DNA of 64,000 nt, from contig JADJBX010000003.1 in assembly GCA_016703545.1 (NCBI GenBank), positions 248,001 to 312,000 of the forward strand, in the 5' to 3' direction. Of this stretch, positions 7,982 through 16,211 are shown in pieces. The stretch's first letter is position 1; the number at the start of each line of letters is the position of its first letter. Both the position numbers and the translations under genes were made by a program. A model generated the notes under the pieces. That model was not told the origin of the DNA, did not search any database, and saw nothing but the letters and a program-made list of their open reading frames with translations. The stretch is from Candidatus Amarobacillus elongatus. GTDB lineage: Bacteria; Chloroflexota; Dehalococcoidia; Tepidiformales; Tepidiformaceae.

Positions 7982-7987
7982 TATACT
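7982..7987 (+). promoter_or_regulatory. Minus-10 box TATACT for a probably leaderless argF transcript
   Basis: TATACT ends 6 bases before the argF ATG and no Shine-Dalgarno is present. This spacing would put the transcription start at or next to the start codon. No convincing minus-35 element was found. Confidence 0.5.
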
Positions 7988-7993
7988 CCCCGG

Positions 7994-8932
7994 ATGCAGC
8001 AACGACCCCGGCATCTTCTCGCGTCGGCCGATCTGTCGGTCGCCGAAGTCTCGTTTCTCCTGGACAGCGCGGCGAAGCTGAAGCGTCGCCCGCAACGCCT
8101 GCTGGAAGGCTGCCAGCTGGCGCTCCTCTTCGAGAAGCCGTCGCTGCGTACCCGTGTGAGCTTCCAGGTGGCCATGCGCCACCTCGGCGGCGAGACCATC
8201 TACCTCGCGCCACAGGAGGTCGGCCTCGGCGAACGCGAGGCGATCAAGGACGTTTCGCGCGTCCTCAGCCGCTACGTCGATATCGTCGCCGTCCGCACCT
8301 TCGGCCAGGAGATCGTCGAGGAGTACAGCGAGCACTCCTCCATCCCCGTCATCAATGCGCTCACGAACGAAGAACACCCCTGCCAGGCGCTCGCGGACCT
8401 GCTGACCGTCCGCGAGAAGCTCGGCGACGACCTGCGCGGCCATTCGCTCGCCTTCATTGGCGATGGCAACAACGTGAGCACCAGCCTCGTGGTCACCGCC
8501 GCCTCACTGGGCATGGACGTGCGCATGGCCTCGCCCAGGGGGTACATGCTCCCCGAGCCGGTCATCTCCGAGGCCGCCGCGCGCGCGGAGCAGGCCGGCG
8601 GCAGGCTCACCATCGTGGTCGACCCCGCCGAAGCCGTCGCCGGCGCCGAGATCCTGTACACGGATGTCTGGACCTCGATGGGGCAGGAGCGCGAATCGGA
8701 GCGCCGCCGCATCGATTTCGCGGGCTATCAGTTGAACCGCGCCCTCGTGGAGAAGGCCGCCGCGGGTGCCCTGATCATGCACGACCTGCCAGCCCATCGT
8801 GGCGAGGAGATCACCGACGAGGTGATCGAAAGCGCGCAGTCGATCATTTTCGACCAGGCGGAGAACCGTGTGTGGGCACAGGCGGCGGCGGTCGCCTTCC
8901 TGCTCGGCCGGGCGGGCCAGATCGAAGACTGA
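7994..8932 (+). CDS. argF: Ornithine carbamoyltransferase
   Basis: Joins carbamoyl phosphate and ornithine to give citrulline in arginine synthesis. 312 residues, the usual length. The carbamoyl-phosphate motif SLRTR is at 50-54, HPCQALAD near 127 and the GDGNNVSTSL nucleotide-like loop near 155. The ornithine-side motif reads MHDLPAHRGEE where most OTCs have HCLP, so the usual Cys is an Asp. Ornithine and not another acceptor is inferred from overall similarity; a related carbamoyltransferase cannot be fully excluded because of this change. No other arginine genes flank it except argS at 1-607. Confidence 0.87.
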   Translation: MQQRPRHLLASADLSVAEVSFLLDSAAKLKRRPQRLLEGCQLALLFEKPSLRTRVSFQVAMRHLGGETIYLAPQEVGLGEREAIKDVSRVLSRYVDIVAVRTFGQEIVEEYSEHSSIPVINALTNEEHPCQALADLLTVREKLGDDLRGHSLAFIGDGNNVSTSLVVTAASLGMDVRMASPRGYMLPEPVISEAAARAEQAGGRLTIVVDPAEAVAGAEILYTDVWTSMGQERESERRRIDFAGYQLNRALVEKAAAGALIMHDLPAHRGEEITDEVIESAQSIIFDQAENRVWAQAAAVAFLLGRAGQIED

Positions 8933-8994
8933 CCGAGGCTGTACAGGAACGCGCTATCATGATCGAGCGGAATGCGAGCCCGCGTTCATGAAGC

Positions 8995-9816
8995 ATGCCT
9001 GACATTAGCCGAATCCGGGAGATTCTCAGCCAGTTCGGGCCGTCCAGCGTGCTCGATGTGGCGCTGATCGCGCTCGCGATCTTCGCTACCCTGCGCCTGC
9101 TCAGCGGCACGAGGGCGATGACGCAGCTTCGCGGCGCGATCGCCCTCGTTGTCGCGGCCGTGGCGTTCGGCCGCGTCTTCGACCTCACCGTCGTCAACTT
9201 CGTCGTGGACCATTCGCTCACGGCCATCCTCATCGGCGCGGCTGTCGTCTTCCAGCCGGAAATCCGCCGCGCACTCGATCGCCTTGGCCGAACGGGGATG
9301 CAGGGGTGGGGCACCCGCGGCCAGTCCGATGAGGTCATCGACTCCCTCGTCCAGGCCACGCGCCACATGTCGGCGGTGCGGCACGGTGGCCTGTTCGTGC
9401 TGGAACGGGGCACCGGCCTCCAGGACGTGATCGAAACCGGCGTGCCGGTGGACGCGCGCGTTTCGCCCCAGCTGCTCACGGGCATCTTCTATCCGAACTC
9501 CCCGCTGCATGACATGGCCGTTGTGCTGCGCGAGGAGCGCGTGGTCGCGGCGGGATGCGTGCTCCCGCTCGCGAACGACCTGCCGTATTCGGACCGGAAG
9601 CTGGGCACGCGCCACCGCGCGGCCATTGGGATCACCGAGCACACCGACGCCCTCACCGTTGTCGTCTCCGAGGAGACGGGCGACATCAGCATCGCGCTGG
9701 CCGGGCGCCTCACCTACATCCCGAACGAGGACCGCCTGCGCGACATCCTCCGCTGGCTGCTGCAACCGACCGACGCTCCCTTCGCGCGCGGCCCGAACGG
9801 GAGGGTGCCGATTTGA
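8995..9816 (+). CDS. cdaA: Membrane diadenylate cyclase CdaA/DacA
   Basis: Makes cyclic di-AMP from two ATP at the membrane. 273 residues: hydrophobic helices at about 15-95, then the DisA-N catalytic domain to about 235. GTRHRAAIGITEHTDA contains the RHR motif, and VSEETGDISIA is conserved. The motif usually written DGA reads LHDMAVVL here, so the Gly is a Met while the Asp is kept. The gene overlaps ybbR by TTGA, the conserved cdaA-ybbR pairing in which YbbR modulates the cyclase. A TATCAT box is found about 35 bases upstream of the ATG. Confidence 0.9.
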   Translation: MPDISRIREILSQFGPSSVLDVALIALAIFATLRLLSGTRAMTQLRGAIALVVAAVAFGRVFDLTVVNFVVDHSLTAILIGAAVVFQPEIRRALDRLGRTGMQGWGTRGQSDEVIDSLVQATRHMSAVRHGGLFVLERGTGLQDVIETGVPVDARVSPQLLTGIFYPNSPLHDMAVVLREERVVAAGCVLPLANDLPYSDRKLGTRHRAAIGITEHTDALTVVVSEETGDISIALAGRLTYIPNEDRLRDILRWLLQPTDAPFARGPNGRVPI

Positions 9817-11099
9817 AGCGCGCCCGGAACGGCGTCCTCGCGGTGCCGGCGGCGGGCTGGGCGGCCGGCCGCAGCGCGCTCCTCAGCGTCACCGACCACT
9901 GGGCGCTGGCACTCTTCAGCATCGTCGCCGCCTTCGGCATCTGGGTGGCGGTTCAGGACATCGACAACCCGCGCACGACCGGGGAGGCTCCTCCCGGAGA
10001 CGGCATCCCCGTCGAGGCGCTGAACGTCCCGAACGGCAAGCTGGTCGAGGACCTGGACCGCATCACCGTCACGGTGGAGGCGCGCAAGGACGACATCGCG
10101 CGCCTGAAGCCCGGTGACTTCATCGCCCGGGTGGACGTGAGCAGCATGGGCGACCTCGCCGAGGCCGAGCTCCCCGTCCGCGTGACCTCCCGCAGGGAGG
10201 ACGTTCGCATCGTCGGTTCGCCTCCGCTCGTGAAGGTCACCCTCGCCGATGCGCTTTCGAAGGACATCGCCGTGACGATTCGCACCACGGGCGGATTGCC
10301 CGATGGCTACGTCATGAGCGAAACCCAGGAGGCCACCATCGACCCCCAGATCGTGCGCGTGACCGGACGCGCCGACCGCGTGGAATCGGTCGCGGCGGTG
10401 ACGCTCGATGTCCCGCTGAGCGGCGTCCGCGACGCCACCTACACCTTTGAAAACGACCTCGTGCCCCGGAATGCGGCGGGCAACCGCCAGGACGTCGCGC
10501 TTTCGCAGCCCCGCGGGCGGGCGACGCTCCACATCGAGCAGGTGTTTTCCCAGCGCACCCTCGGCCTGACGCCCGCGACGACCGGTGTTCCCGCACCCGG
10601 GTACATGATCGCCAGTATCACGGTCGATCCGCCGGTTGTGCTCGTTTCCGGTCTGCGGGCTATCGTGGATGGACTGCGTCAGCCGCTGAACCTCGAGAAG
10701 ATCGACGTGACGAACGCCCAGAAGGACGTTCAGCAGATTCGCAAGATTGAGTTGCCGCCGAACGTGGCGACCGACAGGCAGACAGTCATGGTCAAAGTTG
10801 AAATCAAGCCCGTGGCCGGGACGGTACGCATGTACCTGTCGCCGACCCTCGAACCGGGGACGCTTCCGGCTACCCTCTCTATCGAACCCCAGATCCTGCT
10901 TGTCGAGGCGACCGTCAGCGGCCCGCTCGACAAGCTCGTGGCGGCGAAGCCGGCGGACTTCCGCGCGACCTTCTCGGCCTCCGGCGCGAGCCTCGGCAAG
11001 AACGCCTTCGCCGTCAAAGTCACGCCTCCCGCCGGCTTCACGGTCGACAGCGTCGAACCCGTGACCGTGACGCTCCGCTCCTCGGCGGTGACGCCGTGA
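9813..11099 (+). CDS. ybbR: YbbR-domain regulator of CdaA
   Basis: 428 residues. One N-terminal transmembrane helix (HWALALFSIVAAFGIWVAVQ, about residues 29-48) is followed by several YbbR repeats of about 80-90 residues, recognisable by alternating short beta strands and by turns such as VRVTGRADRVESVAAV and ILLVEATVSGPLDKL. In the known pair YbbR sits outside or at the membrane and adjusts cyclic di-AMP production. The start is TTG at 9813, overlapping the cdaA stop, with GGAGGG about 8 bases upstream. A longer in-frame opening exists but is antisense-free coding of cdaA. It overlaps der by GTGA. Confidence 0.88.
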   Translation: MKRARNGVLAVPAAGWAAGRSALLSVTDHWALALFSIVAAFGIWVAVQDIDNPRTTGEAPPGDGIPVEALNVPNGKLVEDLDRITVTVEARKDDIARLKPGDFIARVDVSSMGDLAEAELPVRVTSRREDVRIVGSPPLVKVTLADALSKDIAVTIRTTGGLPDGYVMSETQEATIDPQIVRVTGRADRVESVAAVTLDVPLSGVRDATYTFENDLVPRNAAGNRQDVALSQPRGRATLHIEQVFSQRTLGLTPATTGVPAPGYMIASITVDPPVVLVSGLRAIVDGLRQPLNLEKIDVTNAQKDVQQIRKIELPPNVATDRQTVMVKVEIKPVAGTVRMYLSPTLEPGTLPATLSIEPQILLVEATVSGPLDKLVAAKPADFRATFSASGASLGKNAFAVKVTPPAGFTVDSVEPVTVTLRSSAVTP

Positions 11100-12447
11100 C
11101 GCAGCAGCCCTCATCCGCGATTCTGCCGCGCGTCGTCATCGTCGGCCGTCCGAACGTCGGCAAGTCATCCATCTTCAACCGGGTGCTCGGCGAACGCCGC
11201 GCCATCGTCGAGGATGAGCCGGGCACGACCCGCGACCGCGTGGAGGCCGACGTTGAGTGGCTCGACCGCCGTTTCCGCCTCATCGACACCGGGGGCTTCG
11301 AAACCGACGAAGAGAACGTGTACGCCGCCCTCATCGTCGACCAGATCCGTACCGCCATCGCGCAGTCGTCGGTGGTCATCTTCGTGGTCGATGCCCGCGA
11401 CGGGCTGACGGCCTCGGACTACGACATCGCTGATGTCGTTCGGCGCGCCGGCAAACCGACGGTGGTAGTTGCGAACAAATCCGACAACGAACGGCGCGAG
11501 ATGGCCGGCATCGCCGACGCCCTCAGCCTCGGGCTGGGCGAACCCATTCCCGCCAGCGCGCTCCACGACCACGGCGTCGGCCTCACGCTCGACGAAGTGG
11601 TCGCACTGCTGCCGGAAACGGCCGCCATCGAGGAGAGCGACCGCGTCCGCGTCGCCAGCATCGGCCGCCCGAATGTGGGCAAATCGATGCTGCTGAACTC
11701 GATCCTCGGGGAGCAGCGGGTGATCGTGTCGGAGGTCGCGGGCACCACCCGTGACGCCGTGGACACGGAAGTCGACCTCCCGCAGGGGAAGTTCCTGCTG
11801 GTGGACACCGCCGGCCTTCGCCGCCCGGGTAAGCTCGGCAAGGGCATCGAACGCCACTCCGCCCTGCGAACGACGACGGCCGTCGACCGCTGCGACGTCG
11901 CCGTGCTCGTCGTCGACGGCCAGGACGGCATGACATCCCAGGACACGCATATCGCCGGCGAGGCGATGGAACGCTACAAGGCGCTCATCATCGCCATCAA
12001 CAAGACCGACCTCTGGGACGATCCCGTCGCGAGCCGTGACTGGGCGGAGCGCCAGCTCCGAAGCCGCGCGCAGTTCGTCCCGTGGGCGATGGTGACGTAC
12101 GTCTCCGCGCTCAAGGGCGAAGGCACGGGCAAACTCCTGGAGCTGGCTGTCGCCGCTCGCGATGCCCGCCGCCGCCGCATCAGCACCCCGGACCTGAACG
12201 GCACGCTCACCCGCGCGATGCGCGAGCACGTTCCCCCGCTCGTCCGCAATAAGCGGTTCAAGCTCTACTACGCGACGCAGGCCGGCGTCGACCCGCCGAC
12301 GTTCATCCTCTTCGTGAACGACCCGCGCTCGTGCACTTCAGCTACAAGCGCTACCTCGAACGTGCGCTGCGCGAGTCGTACGACTTCGATGGGACGGCAA
12401 TCAAGCTGGTGTTCCGGGGCCGGACCGAGGAGAATCCCGCACCATGA
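11096..12447 (+). CDS. der: Ribosome-assembly GTPase Der (EngA), one-base frameshift near 12330
   Basis: Tandem-GTPase factor for 50S assembly. GTPase 1: GRPNVGKSSIF (G1) and DTGGF (G3). GTPase 2: GRPNVGKSMLL, DTAGLRRPGKL and NKTD. The C-terminal KH-like domain follows. After PPTFILFVNDP the frame fails; the expected LVHFSYKRYLE appears in the next frame and runs to TGA at 12445-12447, which overlaps the plsY start. One missing base around 12328-12332 would restore about 450 residues, the normal size. Since Der is essential in most bacteria, a sequence error is more likely than real loss. The start is GTG 11096, overlapping ybbR. Confidence 0.9.
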
Positions 12448-13070
12448 TCGGCGAGTACGCGGCCAATATCCTCCTCGGCTACCTGTTCGGCTCGGTGCCC
12501 ACGGGCCTCGTGGTCGGCTACCTCTGGATGCGCAAGGACATCCGCACGGTGGGAAGCGGCAAAACGGGCACGACGAACGTGCTGCGCACGGCGGGGAAGT
12601 TCGCCGCGGGCATCGTCCTGCTGGTCGACGTCTCCAAGGGCGCCGTCCCGGCGCTGCTCGGCCGGTACGTCTTCGATGACAGCGGCGTGGCCGCGGCCGG
12701 CGCCGCCGCGGCGATCGTCGGCCACGTGTGGCCCGTGTTCGCGGGCTTCCGGGGTGGGCGCGGAGTCGCCTCCGCGTTCGGTGGCGTGCTCGGGCTCGCG
12801 CCGTTGATTTCGCTCGTGTTCCCCGTGGTGGCGCTGCTGCTGGTGGCCTCCACGCGCTACGTGTCGTTCATGTCCGTGGTGGGCACGCCGATCGCGGCGG
12901 CGATTGTGGTCGTCATCGCCCTCACGGGGCATCTGCCGGCGGCGTTCGCGCTGTACGCCGTGTTCGCCGTGCTACTCGTCGAATACACCCACATCCCGAA
13001 TATCCGGCGGCTTCTTTCCGGTACCGAGCCGCGCATCGGGCAGGGGGGCGACCGCCCCGCGACGGGCTAG
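12444..13070 (+). CDS. plsY: Glycerol-3-phosphate acyltransferase PlsY
   Basis: Uses acyl-phosphate to make lysophosphatidate at the membrane, the first step of phospholipid synthesis. 208 residues with about five hydrophobic helices. The three conserved loops are seen: GSGKTGTTNVLR near residue 38 (usually GSGNxGATN), HVWPVFAGFRGGRGVA near 93, and EYTHIPNIRRLLSGTE near the C-terminus. ATGA overlap with der and a 1-base gap to gpsA place acyl transfer and glycerol-3-phosphate supply in one unit. Confidence 0.93.
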   Translation: MIGEYAANILLGYLFGSVPTGLVVGYLWMRKDIRTVGSGKTGTTNVLRTAGKFAAGIVLLVDVSKGAVPALLGRYVFDDSGVAAAGAAAAIVGHVWPVFAGFRGGRGVASAFGGVLGLAPLISLVFPVVALLLVASTRYVSFMSVVGTPIAAAIVVVIALTGHLPAAFALYAVFAVLLVEYTHIPNIRRLLSGTEPRIGQGGDRPATG

Positions 13071-13071
13071 C

Positions 13072-14058
13072 GTGGCCTACGCCGTCCTCGGGGCGACCTC
13101 CTGGGGCCTCACGCTCGCGGGGCTGCTTGCGGCGAACGGGCACGCGGTCACCGTGCTTGCCCGCACCCCGGCCGAGGCCGAGGGCGTGAACGCCTGCCGC
13201 GGCCTCGCGCGCATCCCCGAGCTCGTGCTCCCATCCAACGTCGCCGCGCTGGCCGCATCCGAAGCCCCCGCGGCGTTCGAAGGGCTTGTGGTCGCCGTCC
13301 CCGCGCAGTCGGTGCGCGCGACGCTGCGCTCGCTCCCGGGGCTTCGCGGCACACCCGTGCTCTCGGCCGCCAAGGGGATCGAGTTCGGCAGCATGCTGAG
13401 GGTAAGCGAAGTGATCACGGCCGAGGGATGGCAGCGACCCGCGATCGCCGTGCTCTCGGGCCCGAACCTCGCGCACGAAATCGCGCGCGGCCTCCCCGCC
13501 GCGTCCGTGGTTGCCGCACAGGCGGATGCCGAGGCGGCACGCTGGCAGTCCGCACTCAGCGGCCCGGCCTTCCGCGTCTACCGCTCCTCCGACGCCATCG
13601 GCGTGGAACTTGGCGGCGCGCTGAAGAACGTCGTGGCGATCGCGGCGGGCGTGGCCGCTGGCCTGGATATGGGCGCAAACGCGATGGCCGCGATCATGAC
13701 CCGTGGGCTGGCGGAAATGACCCGCCTCGGCGCCGCCCTTGGTGCCGACCCGCTTACCTTCCAGGGGCTCGCCGGTGTCGGCGACCTCGCCGTCACGTGC
13801 TATTCGCCGCTGAGCCGGAACCACCGCTTCGGGGAGCTGCTCGCGCACGGCGAAACCCCCGCCACGGCCGCCGGCATCGTCGGGGAGGCGGTGGAGGGCG
13901 CGGCCACCGCACCGGTCGCGGTCGCGCTCGCGGGCCGTCTCGGGGTGGAGATGCCCATCGCCGAGCAGGTCACGGCCGTGCTGGAAGGCCGCGCGAGCAT
14001 CGCGGGCGCCATGCAGGCGCTGCTCGGCCGCGCGCTCACGGCCGAACACCGGGGCTGA
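13072..14058 (+). CDS. gpsA: NAD(P)-dependent glycerol-3-phosphate dehydrogenase
   Basis: Reduces dihydroxyacetone phosphate to sn-glycerol-3-phosphate, the substrate of PlsY. 328 residues from GTG 13072. The Rossmann start AVLGATSWGLTLAGLL replaces the usual GAGSWGTALA. The conserved catalytic region GVELGGALKNVVAIAAGV has the key Lys, followed by GLAGVGDLAVTCYSPLSRNHRFG, and EGAATAPVAVALA nears the end. The start lies 1 base after plsY, so this is the last gene of the cdaA operon before a separate promoter for the HEAT gene. Confidence 0.93.
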   Translation: MAYAVLGATSWGLTLAGLLAANGHAVTVLARTPAEAEGVNACRGLARIPELVLPSNVAALAASEAPAAFEGLVVAVPAQSVRATLRSLPGLRGTPVLSAAKGIEFGSMLRVSEVITAEGWQRPAIAVLSGPNLAHEIARGLPAASVVAAQADAEAARWQSALSGPAFRVYRSSDAIGVELGGALKNVVAIAAGVAAGLDMGANAMAAIMTRGLAEMTRLGAALGADPLTFQGLAGVGDLAVTCYSPLSRNHRFGELLAHGETPATAAGIVGEAVEGAATAPVAVALAGRLGVEMPIAEQVTAVLEGRASIAGAMQALLGRALTAEHRG

Positions 14059-14071
14059 CCCGGTCGAGTGC

Positions 14072-14077
14072 TACACT
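14072..14077 (+). promoter_or_regulatory. Minus-10 box TACACT ahead of the HEAT-repeat gene
   Basis: TACACT ends 6 bases before the ATG at 14084, with no Shine-Dalgarno. It shows the same leaderless spacing as argF and purB. Confidence 0.45.
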
Positions 14078-14083
14078 GGATGC

Positions 14084-15019
14084 ATGGCATCCGCTCCCCC
14101 GCGGCAGCTTTCGCAGCTGCTCGAAACCCTTCGTTCCACCGGTACGCTCTCGGCCGCCGAACTGGCCGGTCTCTCCGATCTTTCCCGCGAAGAAGCCGAC
14201 GCGCTGCGTGCGGCATGGCCCGACATCGCTCCCGCCGACCGCGAATCGCTACTCACGCGGGCGCTCGAACTCGCCGAAGACAACGTTGACCTCGATTTCG
14301 CGCGCTTCGCCGGCGTCGCCCTGGACGACACCTCGGCCCCCGTCCGCCGCGCGGCCGCCCGGGTACTGTGGGAAGTCGAGGATCGCATCGTCGTGGCGCG
14401 ACTCGCGCAAATGGTTCGGTCGGACGACGACGAAGGTGTGCGCGCCGCGAGTGCCGCAGCGCTCGCGCACGCCGTCGTGCGAGCCGAGTTCGAGTCCCTT
14501 GATCGCGAAACCGCGGAGCTGGTGACGACCGCGCTGCGCGGGGCCGCCGAAAACGCGGCCGAAGCCCTCGACGTGCGCGCGGCCGCCATCGAGTCCATCG
14601 GCGCGCGCTCCCTGCCCTGGATCAACACGCTCATCAACGACGCCTACTACGCCGAGGACGACCGGCTGCGCATCGCCGCCATCCGCGCCATGGGCGCCTC
14701 CGCCAGCGAGCGTTGGGTCGAGTACCTCGCGGACCAGGCCGTCTCGGACGACCCGGAGTTCCGCTTCGAAGCCGCGCAATCCCTGGGGCTCATCGCCTCC
14801 GACGAGGGTATCGACCCGCTCGTCGCGCTTCTCGACGACGAGGACCTCGAGGTCGTCACCGCCGCGCTCTTTTCGCTGGGCGAAATCGGCGGCGAGGACG
14901 TCATCGAGATCCTCATGCGCGTCAAGGCGGAACCGCCCGAGGGCCTCGAGGAGGAGGTCGACGCCGCCCTGGAGATGGCGCGCTTCGTCACCACCGAAGG
15001 CGGCCGGAACAGCGAGTGA
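14084..15019 (+). CDS. HEAT-repeat protein
   Basis: 311 residues, strongly acidic. It is built of helical pairs with the HEAT/PBS-lyase pattern, for example DDTSAPVRRAAARVLWEVED, DRLRIAAIRAMGASASE, PEFRFEAAQSLGLIASDEG and DLEVVTAALFSLGEIGGE. There are about six repeats between residues 75 and 300, and no catalytic motif is seen. Such proteins usually act as scaffolds. The gene overlaps the Nudix gene by GTGA, and HEAT-Nudix-GNAT form a tight unit. Confidence 0.8.
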   Translation: MASAPPRQLSQLLETLRSTGTLSAAELAGLSDLSREEADALRAAWPDIAPADRESLLTRALELAEDNVDLDFARFAGVALDDTSAPVRRAAARVLWEVEDRIVVARLAQMVRSDDDEGVRAASAAALAHAVVRAEFESLDRETAELVTTALRGAAENAAEALDVRAAAIESIGARSLPWINTLINDAYYAEDDRLRIAAIRAMGASASERWVEYLADQAVSDDPEFRFEAAQSLGLIASDEGIDPLVALLDDEDLEVVTAALFSLGEIGGEDVIEILMRVKAEPPEGLEEEVDAALEMARFVTTEGGRNSE

Positions 15020-15462
15020 CGACGAACCGGCTCCCCGTGAAGGATGCAGTGTCCGCCGGCGGCGTCGTCTGGCGCCGCTCCGCCGCGGGCGCAATCGAAG
15101 TCGTGCTTTGTGGCCGCACGGAAGAGAAGCTCTGGGGCCTGCCCAAGGGCACCCCGGACGACGGTGAGGCGATCGAGGAGACCGCCTTGCGCGAAGTGCG
15201 CGAGGAAACCGGGCTTGAGGTGGCGCTGGGCGAACCCATCGGCAGCATTGAGTACTGGTTCACGGCCGCCGGCGTCCGCTACCACAAGCAGGTCCATCAC
15301 TGGCTGATGTCGCCCACAGGCGGGGACGTCAGCCAGCACGACCACGAATTCGACGCCGTCGACTGGTTCCCGCTCGCCGAGGCTCGCAAGAAGCTCTCGT
15401 ACGTGAACGAGCGGCGCATCCTCGACATGGCCGTCGCGTTGCTTGAGGGCGGAGAGGCGTGA
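15016..15462 (+). CDS. Nudix hydrolase
   Basis: 148 residues. The Nudix box reads G-x5-E-x7-REV-x-EE-x-GL from GTPDDGEAIEE to REVREETGL, fully canonical, around residues 40-62. The N-terminus SAGGVVWRR and the preceding WGLPKGTP are those of MutT/Ap4A-type hydrolases, so a diadenosine polyphosphate or oxidised nucleotide is a plausible substrate, not shown. GTG start at 15016, overlapping the HEAT stop; its own stop overlaps the GNAT start by GTGA. Confidence 0.88.
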   Translation: MTTNRLPVKDAVSAGGVVWRRSAAGAIEVVLCGRTEEKLWGLPKGTPDDGEAIEETALREVREETGLEVALGEPIGSIEYWFTAAGVRYHKQVHHWLMSPTGGDVSQHDHEFDAVDWFPLAEARKKLSYVNERRILDMAVALLEGGEA

Positions 15463-16088
15463 GCGAACCCGCCGCCGTGCCCGAGCCGCTCGTGTCGGCT
15501 GGCTGGATCTGGCTGCGGCGCCAGGTCCCGGCGGACGCCCTCGACAACTACCGCTGGCGCTCGGACCCGGAGATCGCACGGTACGATGGCGGCTCCCCGC
15601 TCACCGTGCCGTTTTCGAACTTCACCCTGCGCTTTGAACACGACCTGCGGTACCCGACGACCGAGCGCCGCGCGTTCGCGATCGAGACGGCCGACGCGGG
15701 CCACATCGGCACGATCATGTATTACGGCGCCGATTACGTGGAGCAGGTGGCCGAGATGGGTATCACCATCGGCCCGGGCGCGGCGCGAGAGCGTGGCGCC
15801 GGCAGCGCCGCCACCATCCTCTTCCTTCGCCACACGTGGGCGACCCTTCCGGTGCGGCGGATGATCCTCCACACGCTCACCTGGAACGAACGCGCTCAGC
15901 GTGCCTTCCGCCGCGCCGGCTTTGGCGATGCCGCCGTGATCGAACGGCAGGGGCAGCACTTCCTGCGGATGGAGGTGCGCCGCGAGTGGTGGCTGCTCTG
16001 GGACATGGAGGGCCGGTTCGAGCGCTTTCTCGCGGCGCCCGAGGCTCCCGGCGAGGTGTCACAGGCGCCCGGGCTGGCCCCGGCCTGA
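15459..16088 (+). CDS. GNAT acetyltransferase (RimJ/RimL-like)
   Basis: 209 residues. WIWLRRQVPADALDNYRWRSDPEIARYD is cited as WIWLRR near the start with NYRWRSDPEIARY, which resembles the opening of RimJ/RimL-type N-acetyltransferases. GITIGPGAARERGAGSAATI is the acetyl-CoA loop, and LTWNERAQRAFRRAGFGD is the typical C-terminal motif. Target unknown; N-terminal or small-molecule amine acetylation is inferred from the fold. GTG start overlapping the Nudix gene. Confidence 0.78.
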   Translation: MSEPAAVPEPLVSAGWIWLRRQVPADALDNYRWRSDPEIARYDGGSPLTVPFSNFTLRFEHDLRYPTTERRAFAIETADAGHIGTIMYYGADYVEQVAEMGITIGPGAARERGAGSAATILFLRHTWATLPVRRMILHTLTWNERAQRAFRRAGFGDAAVIERQGQHFLRMEVRREWWLLWDMEGRFERFLAAPEAPGEVSQAPGLAPA

Positions 16089-16211
16089 CTTCCACTGCTC
16101 TGTCACCCTCCGGCCCGCCGGTTGGGTCTCCGGTCCGTGCCCCGCGAGCCGAAACTTCTCGTAGCACAACTCCATCCTGCGCGGCGCCCACCCGCAGGGA
16201 AGGACGACGTC

